Origin: RUG721 sp040307385 | Lineage (GTDB): Bacteria > Actinomycetota > Coriobacteriia > Coriobacteriales > Atopobiaceae | Direction: 5' to 3' | NCBI GenBank assembly: GCA_040307385.1 | Contig: JAWRJQ010000021.1 | Span: 1 to 32,731, forward strand | Length of the DNA: 32,731 nucleotides | Part shown: one piece after another, positions 15,779 through 21,910 of the stretch | How the letters are laid out: each line of letters begins with the position of its first letter | Position numbering within the stretch: the first letter of the stretch is position 1 | Translations under genes and position numbers: made by a program | Notes under the pieces: model-generated | Databases searched by the model: none | Seen by the model: the letters and a program-made list of their open reading frames with translations, nothing else | What the model was told of the DNA's origin: nothing

Positions 15779-17299
15779 CTATTCGGCGGGACGGATGGTT
15801 GCGAGGTTCTGCGCGTAGAGCGGGTAGAATTCGTAGCCCGTGAAGCGCTTGGCGAGCGCGACGAAGCTCGGGAGGTCCTGGATGTAGACGCTGGCGCATT
15901 CCTCGGCGAGAATGCGTTCGCATGCCTTGTAGAGCTCGGTCTTCTCGTCATCATCGATGGCTGCGCGGGCGCGGGCGTACGTTTCGTCGTAGGCGGCGCT
16001 GCTGAAGTTGACGAAATTGTTGCCCGCATCGCTCACGAAGCGCGCGAGCATGGAGGGCGCGTTGAGGGCGCTCGCGTCGAGGCCCACCACGGTGCCCTCG
16101 AAGCGCCTATCGGAGTAGACGTCCGAGAGCCAGCTGTTCCACTCGACCGGCTGGATTATCGCCGTGACGCCCACCTGCGCGAGCTGCTCCTTGAGGACTT
16201 CGGCCGTTTCGGCGTGCTGAGGATGCGCGCTCGAAACCTGGACGGTGAAGTCGAATCCGTTGGGATAGCCCGCTTGGGCGAGCAGGTCGCGGGCCTTATC
16301 GAGATCCTGGTTGTAGACGTCGTTGAGCTCGGGCATGAAGTACTTGGCGAAGGCGGGATACATGCTCGACCCCACCTCCGCGCCCTTGCCGCCGGAGACG
16401 AAGTCCATGATCTCCTGCGGATCGATGGCGTAGGCGAGCGCCTGACGCACACGCACGTCGTCGAACGGCGCGACGGCGTTGTTGAGGTAGAGCGCCTGCA
16501 CGAGGTTCATGCCGCCCTCGTAGATGGTGAAGTCGTCCTCGGATACCTGGGAGAGCTGCGTCTCGGGCGTGCGATAGAACAGGTCGATAGAGCCCCCCGC
16601 GAGCTCCAAGCCGATGGAGTTGGTGTTGGCGATGACCTTGAAGGTGATGGTGGGGATGTGGGCTGCGCCGGCGGCGTCCCAGTAGTCGTCGAACTTCTCG
16701 AGCACGACGTTCTCGAGCGGCGAGCGCGAGGAGAACCTGTACGGGCCGCAGCCCACGGGCGCGACATCGAGGTCGGTTGCGGACGCAGGCGTGATGCCGA
16801 TGGAGAAGTAGGCCAGAAAGTCGGTGTCGCCGGTCTTGAGCACCACGTCCACATGGCGTGCGTCCACGATATCGACATGGTCCACCGCCGAGAACGCCGA
16901 GACGAGCGAGCCGCCCACGGTGGAGTCGCGGTAGCGCTCGAGAGAGTGCTTGACGTCCTCTGCCGTGACGGGCTCCCCATTATGGAAGAGCACGTTCTCG
17001 CGTAGGCTGAAGGAGTAGACGGAGCCGTCGGGGGAGATCTCGTAGCCTTCTGCGACGGCAGGGTTGAGGTTGCCGGCGGGATCGGGTTTGACGAGGCCCT
17101 CGTAGATATTGAAGAGCACCTCGCGCGTGGCGGCGGATTCGGTGGCGGCGGGATCCATCGAGTCGATGTCCTGCGGCATGCCCACGATAAGCTCGTCGGT
17201 GCCGCGCGCGTCGCCCGGTGCGGACCCGTCGCACGCGGTGAGGCTCGCTAGGGCGAGCGTGGAAAGGGAGAGGAAGGATCTGCGCGTAAGGTTGTTCAT
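15779..17299 (-). CDS. ABC transporter substrate-binding lipoprotein (SBP family 5)
   Basis: A 506-residue extracytoplasmic binding protein for a peptide- or nickel-type importer. The N-terminus has TRRSFLSLSTLALASLTAC: a twin-arginine-like motif directly before a hydrophobic core and lipobox, with Cys23 as the likely lipidated residue, so Tat export as a lipoprotein is possible. The mature part has family-5 hallmarks: ELIVGMPQDIDSMDPA, FNIYEGLVKPDP, FSLRENVLFHNGEPVTAEDV, VGCGPYRF and VRQALAYAID. The start at 17299 is the one that makes a proper signal peptide; the longer frame to 17512 is rejected. It is the first gene of an operon running through two permeases, two ATPases and a methyltransferase. 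The ligand is unknown. Confidence 0.92.
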   Translation of the reverse strand: MNNLTRRSFLSLSTLALASLTACDGSAPGDARGTDELIVGMPQDIDSMDPAATESAATREVLFNIYEGLVKPDPAGNLNPAVAEGYEISPDGSVYSFSLRENVLFHNGEPVTAEDVKHSLERYRDSTVGGSLVSAFSAVDHVDIVDARHVDVVLKTGDTDFLAYFSIGITPASATDLDVAPVGCGPYRFSSRSPLENVVLEKFDDYWDAAGAAHIPTITFKVIANTNSIGLELAGGSIDLFYRTPETQLSQVSEDDFTIYEGGMNLVQALYLNNAVAPFDDVRVRQALAYAIDPQEIMDFVSGGKGAEVGSSMYPAFAKYFMPELNDVYNQDLDKARDLLAQAGYPNGFDFTVQVSSAHPQHAETAEVLKEQLAQVGVTAIIQPVEWNSWLSDVYSDRRFEGTVVGLDASALNAPSMLARFVSDAGNNFVNFSSAAYDETYARARAAIDDDEKTELYKACERILAEECASVYIQDLPSFVALAKRFTGYEFYPLYAQNLATIRPAE

Positions 17300-17377
17300 G
17301 CGACCGCTTTCTAGCCTGGCCCGCGCGAGCACGACGCGGACGATCGATTCAATCTCTAGGATACCCTTACTGCGGAA

Positions 17378-17406
17378 GGGCGGCTCTGTTGGAAACAGAG
17401 ACGCCC
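17378..17406. promoter_or_regulatory. Hairpin in the leader of the importer operon
   Basis: GGGCG (17378-17382), CTCTGTT (17384-17390), loop GGA, AACAGAG (17394-17400) and CGCCC (17402-17406) form a 12-bp stem with one G/A mismatch. It sits about 80 bases before the binding-protein start on the minus strand. No T-tract follows on either strand, so it is more likely an mRNA leader structure or a protein-binding dyad than a terminator. Confidence 0.45.
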
Positions 17407-17483
17407 CATTTGCCTCCGGATTCCTGCCATGGTCGTTCTTGTCGCCCTTTCGGTCCCGCCGCCCCGCCGTTCTCACCGATCTT

Positions 17484-17510
17484 GCCGCATAAGTCTCGAA
17501 CTTATGCGGC
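17484..17510. repeat. Perfect 11-bp inverted repeat
   Basis: GCCGCATAAGT (17484-17494) and ACTTATGCGGC (17500-17510) are exact reverse complements with a 5-base loop. A further partial copy, TATGCGGCA, lies at 17564-17572. No T-tract follows; an operator for the importer operon is possible. Confidence 0.55.
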
Positions 17511-17611
17511 ACGAAGCAGAGAAGTGCAGGTCAGAGACGCGTAGGTTTTCTCGTCATGACAGATATGCGGCATGCTCTCTCACCCACTGACTCTCACTCA
17601 CTGACGAAAAA

Positions 17612-17650
17612 GCCCGCCGCGCAATCCTACCGCGCAAGCCCGCCGCGCAA
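17612..17650. repeat. Three tandem 13-base repeats
   Basis: Three consecutive 13-mers all end in CCGCGCAA; the first and third are identical (GCCCGCCGCGCAA at 17612-17624 and 17638-17650), and the middle one differs in its first five bases. On the minus strand the array is followed by a short T-run. Confidence 0.55.
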
Positions 17651-17668
17651 GCTCAAGAATCCCCCAAT

Positions 17669-17761
17669 AACTACGCATTAGTTTTCTCTTAAAATGATTT
17701 CTTCATAAAAGCCCAGATAGGATTTGGATAAAAGCTCTGGAGAGAAAACCAATGCGTAGTT
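17669..17761. repeat. 93-bp AT-rich element with 21-bp inverted ends
   Basis: The left end 17669-17689 and right end 17741-17761 are reverse complements over 21 bases with a single mismatch (AACTACGCATT/GTTTTCTCT type). The 51-base interior is AT-rich and encodes nothing. The right end continues into GTTTTCTCC, which makes a second, smaller inverted repeat with GGAGAGAAAAC. It could be a MITE-like element, a large mRNA hairpin or an operator pair; no target duplication was seen. Confidence 0.55.
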
Positions 17762-17874
17762 TTCTCCAAGGCAGGGTTCCAGACCGTGGAGAAGGGCCGG
17801 TGCGCTAGCTGCGAGCACGACGCCGCCTCATGGGCCTTGCGTGCCGGTTGGTAACGATTTAACGACAAAACCCC

Positions 17875-17908
17875 TCAAATTACGAAATTTGAACTACCGT
17901 CGTATACC
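17875..17908 (+). promoter_or_regulatory. Candidate operator and -10 box of the acyl-CoA/2-oxoacid operon
   Basis: TCAAATT (17875-17881) and AATTTGA (17886-17892) form a perfect 7-4-7 dyad. TATACC at 17903-17908 is a plausible -10 box, with only a poor -35 (TTACGA, 17880-17885) inside the dyad. A regulator bound here would cover the -35 region. The start codon at 17944 lies 36 bases downstream of the -10. The HTH domain encoded in this same operon is an attractive candidate binder. Confidence 0.4.
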
Positions 17909-17943
17909 TGCGCTGCAAACGCGACTATGAGAAAGGCGGGACG

Positions 17944-19362
17944 ATGGGCGGCATCCAGATCAGCGATACCACCATGAAGCAGATCGCACGGAGCGGCGAC
18001 TCGTCGCTTACCTTCAAGGGCAAGCTGGAGATTGCCAAGCTGCTCGACCGCCTCGGCCTATCGGTTATCGAGGTCGAAAGCCTCGGATCCTCCCGCGCGG
18101 ATGCGCTGCGCATCAAATCGCTCGCATCTGCGGTACGGGAGAGCGTGCTCGCCGTTCCGGTGGAGCTCTCCGCCGAGAGCGTCGAACGCACATGGGAGGC
18201 GCTCAAAGAAGCCGTCCACCCGCGCCTGCAGGTCGCAGCTCCCGTGAGCACCGTGCAGATGGAGTACCTCAGCCACAAGAAGCCCGAGGCCATGCTCGCA
18301 GACATCGGCGAGACCGTCGCGGCATGCGCCGCCCTCACCGCCGACGTGGAGTTCATCGCCGAGGATGCCACCCGCGCCGACCGCGCGTTTTTGAAGAGCG
18401 CCGTCGAGCAGGCCATCGCCTCGGGCGCGGGCACCGTCACCCTCTGCGATTCCACGGGCACCATGCTGGGCGGAGAGTTCGCGGCGTTCGTGGAGAACTG
18501 CCTCGAGGAGATTCCCGCCCTGGCCGAGGTGACGATGGGCGTTGCCGTTAACAACACCATGGCCATGGCCGATGCATGCTCCATCGCAGCCCTTCAGGCG
18601 GGTGCCCGCGAGGTGAAGGTGTGCACCGCAGGCGATGACGCCGCCTCGCTCTCCACCATCGCGCAGATCATCACCGCCCGCGAAGAGCTCTTCGGAGGGC
18701 CCTGCTGCCTGCATACGGTGGAGCTCCGCCGCATCGTGAGCCAGATCGTATGGCTGTGCAGCACCCGCAGGAACAAAACCTCGCCGTTCGACGACGGCGT
18801 GCAAGACGTCGCCCCCGAGCTGGAGCTTTCGTTCGGCGACGGCGTTGCCGACGTGCTCAAGGCCGCCCGCGAGATGGGCTACGACCTCAACAGCGAGGAC
18901 GGCCAGGCCGTATGGGAGGCCGTCCAAGACGTCCTCAAGCACAAGGAGCGCGTGGGAAGCCGCGAGCTCGATGCCATCATCGCGTCGGTTGCCCTGCAGG
19001 TTCCCCCCACCTATCAAGTTGAAAGCTACGTCATCAACAGCGGCAACGACATCTCCGCCATGGCGCACCTCAAGATCAGCCGCAACGGCGAGGTCGCCGA
19101 GGGCGTCTCGCTGGGCGACGGCCCCATCGACGCGGCGTTTCTTGCCATCGAGCAGATCACGCACCACCACTACGAGCTTGACGATTTCCAGATCCGCGCC
19201 GTCACCGAGGGCCATGAGGCCATGGGCGAGACGGTTGTGCGCCTGCTCTCGGGCGGCAAGCTTTACTCGGGCAGGGGCATCTCGATGGACATCGTGGGGT
19301 CGAGCATCCAGGCCTATGTGAACGCGCTGAACAAGATCGCATACGAGGAGGCTGAGTCATGA
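17944..19362 (+). CDS. LeuA-like pseudoenzyme: degenerate DRE-TIM barrel plus LeuA regulatory domain
   Basis: A 472-residue relative of 2-isopropylmalate/homocitrate synthases whose active site is missing. The barrel is recognisable (KLEIAKLLDRLGLSVIEVES; VEFIAEDATRADRAFL; TLCDSTGTMLGG; AALQAGAREVKV). The catalytic DTTLRDGEQ motif reads DTTMKQIAR (residues 8-16), so the catalytic Arg is Lys12 and the metal-ligand Asp is Gln13. The HxHND metal motif reads AVNNT (201-205), losing both histidines and the Asp, and the NGxGxRxGN loop is AGDDAASLS. The C-terminal LeuA dimer domain (about 355-470) is intact, with SLGDGPIDAAFLAIEQI and GRGISMDIVGSSIQAYVNAL. In LeuA this domain binds leucine as feedback inhibitor. 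It overlaps the next gene by four bases. I infer a sensor or scaffold, not a synthase. Confidence 0.8.
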   Translation: MGGIQISDTTMKQIARSGDSSLTFKGKLEIAKLLDRLGLSVIEVESLGSSRADALRIKSLASAVRESVLAVPVELSAESVERTWEALKEAVHPRLQVAAPVSTVQMEYLSHKKPEAMLADIGETVAACAALTADVEFIAEDATRADRAFLKSAVEQAIASGAGTVTLCDSTGTMLGGEFAAFVENCLEEIPALAEVTMGVAVNNTMAMADACSIAALQAGAREVKVCTAGDDAASLSTIAQIITAREELFGGPCCLHTVELRRIVSQIVWLCSTRRNKTSPFDDGVQDVAPELELSFGDGVADVLKAAREMGYDLNSEDGQAVWEAVQDVLKHKERVGSRELDAIIASVALQVPPTYQVESYVINSGNDISAMAHLKISRNGEVAEGVSLGDGPIDAAFLAIEQITHHHYELDDFQIRAVTEGHEAMGETVVRLLSGGKLYSGRGISMDIVGSSIQAYVNALNKIAYEEAES

Positions 19363-21833
19363 GGCTGTCCTACTCCACACGCGGCTGGCAGCGCCTGAGT
19401 TGGGATGAGCAGATCGAGGCCGCTCTCGATGCAGATCTGGAGGGCATCGAGATCTACGATCTCGCCAAGCGCCGCGACCTCATCCAGCGCGGCGGCCCCT
19501 TCGACAGCTACAACGCCGTCACCACGGCTCGCCGTCTGCGCGAGAAGGGTCTGCGTATCCCGTGCCTCGACGCGTCGAGCGATCTGTCCGCATCCGGGTG
19601 CGTCGAGCCCGTCTCCGAGCTCATCGACGTCGCGCGCGCCATGCAGATTCCCTGCGTGTCGACCCCGGCCTACCGCGACGACGAGCAGACCGTGCGCGCC
19701 AACCTGGCCGAGCTGCTCGATCGTGCCGAGGCTGCGGGCGTGACGCTGCTCATCCGCACCACCGGCATCTACTCCGACACCGCGCGTCTCCGCGCGCTCA
19801 TGGACGATTTCGCAAGCGACCACCTGGCCGCCCTGTGGGAGATCCACCACCCGTACCGCGACCACGGCGAGGATGCCGACACCACCATCAAGAACCTGGG
19901 CGCCTACGTGCGCCACGTCCACCTGCGCGACTCCGACGACCAGAGCCGCTATACCATCATCGGCGAGGGCACGCTGCCCGTCTCGGAGATGGTCGCCGCG
20001 CTCGCATCCATCGATTACGACGGGTTCGTCTCGCTGGAATGGAAGCCCCTGTGGATGGAGGGCATGGACGATGCGAGCATCATCCTGCCGCACTATGCCA
20101 ACTACATGAGCCGTTTCGAGCAGACCCGCGGCAAGAAGAAGCGCCTCTATCCCAACCACGACGGCACCGGCGAGTACGTGTGGAAGAAGGACGAACTCAT
20201 CAACCTCACCTTCCCGCAGGTGCTCGACCGTATGGTGGAGGAGTTTCCCGATCAGTACGCGTTCAAGTACACCACGCTCGACTACACGCGCACCTACGAG
20301 GAGTTCAGCCGCGATGTGGACGACTTCGCCCGCGCGCTGGTGTCGCTGGGCGTGAAGCCGGGCGGCAAGGTGGCCATCTGGGCTACCAACGTGCCTGCAT
20401 GGTACATCACCTTCTGGGCGACGGTGAAGATCGGCGCCGTGCTCGTGACCGTGAACACCGCCTACAAGATCCATGAGGCGGAGTATCTGCTGCGCCAGTC
20501 CGACACGCACACCCTCGTGATGATCGAGGGCGCGCTCGATTCCAACTACCGCGCCATCATCAACGAACTCTGCCCCGAGATCGCCGATCACGACAAGGAG
20601 ACGCCGCTCCACTGCAAGAAGCTGCCGTTCTTGCGCAACGTCATCACGGCGGGCTTCCGCATGCCGGGGTGCCTCTCCTTCGACGAGGCCATGGCGCGCG
20701 CCGACATGGTGCCGCTCGAGGCCGTCCAGGGCATGGCCGCGCGCGTGCGCTCCGATGACGTGTGCAACATGCAGTACACCTCGGGAACCACGGGCTTCCC
20801 CAAGGGCGTCATGCTCACCCACTACAACGTGGTGAACAACGGCAAGTGCATCGGCGACCGCATGGGCCTCTCCACGGCGGACCGCATGATGATCCAGGTT
20901 CCCATGTTCCACTGCTTCGGCATGGTGCTCTCCATGACCGCCGGCATGACGCACGGCTCCACGCTCTGCCCCATGCCGTACTTCTCGGCGAAGGCATCGC
21001 TCGCCTGCATCAATCAGGAGAAGATCACCTGCTTCAACGGCGTCCCCACCATGTTCATCGCCATGTTCAACCATCCCGACTACCATGCGACCGACTTCTC
21101 TCACATGCGTACCGGCATCATGGCCGGCTCGGGATGTCCGCCCGAGCTCATGCGCCGCGCGGCCCAGCCCGACGAGATGAACATGACCGGTATCGTGAGC
21201 GTGTACGGCCAAACCGAGAGCGCCCCCGGATCCACCATGAGCGCGTGGACCGATCCGCTGGAGCTGCGCACCGAGACCGTGGGCTACGACTTCCCGCACG
21301 TCGAATGCAAGATCATCGATCCCGAGACGGGTGAAGAGGTGCCCGACGGCGTCAACGGCGAGTTCTGCTCCCGCGGCTACAACACCATGAAGGGCTACTA
21401 CAAGATGCCCAAAGCCACGGCCGAGACGGTGGATGCGGAGGGCTGGCTCCACTCGGGCGATCTGGCCTGCCGCGATGCCGACGGCGCCTACCGCATCACC
21501 GGACGCCTCAAGGACATGATCATCCGAGGCGGCGAGAACATCTACCCCAAGGAGATCGAGGAATTCGTCTATACCCATCCTGCCGTGCAGGATGTGCAGG
21601 TCATCGGCGTGCCCGACGAGAGGTACGGCGAAGAGGCATACGCCTGCATCGTGCTCAAAGAGGGGGTGGATATCACGGTGGACGCTATGCGCGCCTACAT
21701 TGCAGATCATGTGGCGCGCCATAAGGTTCCCCGCTACATCGAGTTCGTCGACAGCTTCCCCATGAATGCGGCCGGCAAGGTCTTGAAGTACAAGATGCGC
21801 GAGGAGGCCGCCGCAAAGCTGGGCCTCGCGTAG
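19359..21833 (+). CDS. Fusion: xylose-isomerase-like TIM barrel + AMP-forming acyl-CoA synthetase
   Basis: An 824-residue two-domain protein. Residues 1-265 are an AP-endonuclease-2/xylose-isomerase-like barrel, with WEIHH (Glu161), HVHLRD (His186, His188), GEGTLP and SLEWK (Glu227). The first metal glutamate usual in LxxENH is Arg133 (LLIRTTG), so metal binding may be altered. From about 280 to the end is a FadD-like ligase activating a carboxylic acid through an acyl-AMP: P-loop YTSGTTGFPKG (from 473), VYGQTES, YRITGRLKDMIIRGGENIYP and catalytic Lys807 in NAAGKVLKYK. The ATGA overlap with the upstream gene indicates coupled translation. No stop or frameshift separates the domains. I know of no characterised enzyme with this layout. 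The acid activated is unknown; branched-chain, aromatic or short fatty acids are possible. Confidence 0.85.
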   Translation: MRLSYSTRGWQRLSWDEQIEAALDADLEGIEIYDLAKRRDLIQRGGPFDSYNAVTTARRLREKGLRIPCLDASSDLSASGCVEPVSELIDVARAMQIPCVSTPAYRDDEQTVRANLAELLDRAEAAGVTLLIRTTGIYSDTARLRALMDDFASDHLAALWEIHHPYRDHGEDADTTIKNLGAYVRHVHLRDSDDQSRYTIIGEGTLPVSEMVAALASIDYDGFVSLEWKPLWMEGMDDASIILPHYANYMSRFEQTRGKKKRLYPNHDGTGEYVWKKDELINLTFPQVLDRMVEEFPDQYAFKYTTLDYTRTYEEFSRDVDDFARALVSLGVKPGGKVAIWATNVPAWYITFWATVKIGAVLVTVNTAYKIHEAEYLLRQSDTHTLVMIEGALDSNYRAIINELCPEIADHDKETPLHCKKLPFLRNVITAGFRMPGCLSFDEAMARADMVPLEAVQGMAARVRSDDVCNMQYTSGTTGFPKGVMLTHYNVVNNGKCIGDRMGLSTADRMMIQVPMFHCFGMVLSMTAGMTHGSTLCPMPYFSAKASLACINQEKITCFNGVPTMFIAMFNHPDYHATDFSHMRTGIMAGSGCPPELMRRAAQPDEMNMTGIVSVYGQTESAPGSTMSAWTDPLELRTETVGYDFPHVECKIIDPETGEEVPDGVNGEFCSRGYNTMKGYYKMPKATAETVDAEGWLHSGDLACRDADGAYRITGRLKDMIIRGGENIYPKEIEEFVYTHPAVQDVQVIGVPDERYGEEAYACIVLKEGVDITVDAMRAYIADHVARHKVPRYIEFVDSFPMNAAGKVLKYKMREEAAAKLGLA

Positions 21834-21910
21834 ACGACTCGCTGTATAACCCCAGCTCCGCTGTGGTATTCTGATTAGTCCGTGCCTATGCGGACTGGAG
21901 AGAGGAACCG

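Larger units (their letters stand above)
17300..17943. other. Divergent intergenic region rich in repeats
   Basis: A 644-base region without a convincing gene between the importer operon (minus) and the acyl-CoA/2-oxoacid operon (plus). It contains four inverted repeats and one tandem repeat, listed separately, and its centre (about 17655-17765) is clearly more AT-rich than the surrounding DNA. GTTTTCTC recurs three times after a GTA or TTA triplet (around 17541, 17680 and 17758). No RNA family was recognised by eye. Confidence 0.6.

Noticed and set aside
15590..17005. 471-codon open frame on the plus strand
   Set aside because: Antisense to the binding-protein and OppB-like genes; Glu/Arg/Val-rich shadow composition.
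19314..21722. 802-codon open frame on the minus strand
   Set aside because: It lies opposite the acyl-CoA synthetase fusion, whose motifs are unmistakable. The antisense product is His/Val/Gly-rich with no domain, typical of mirror frames in GC-rich genes.
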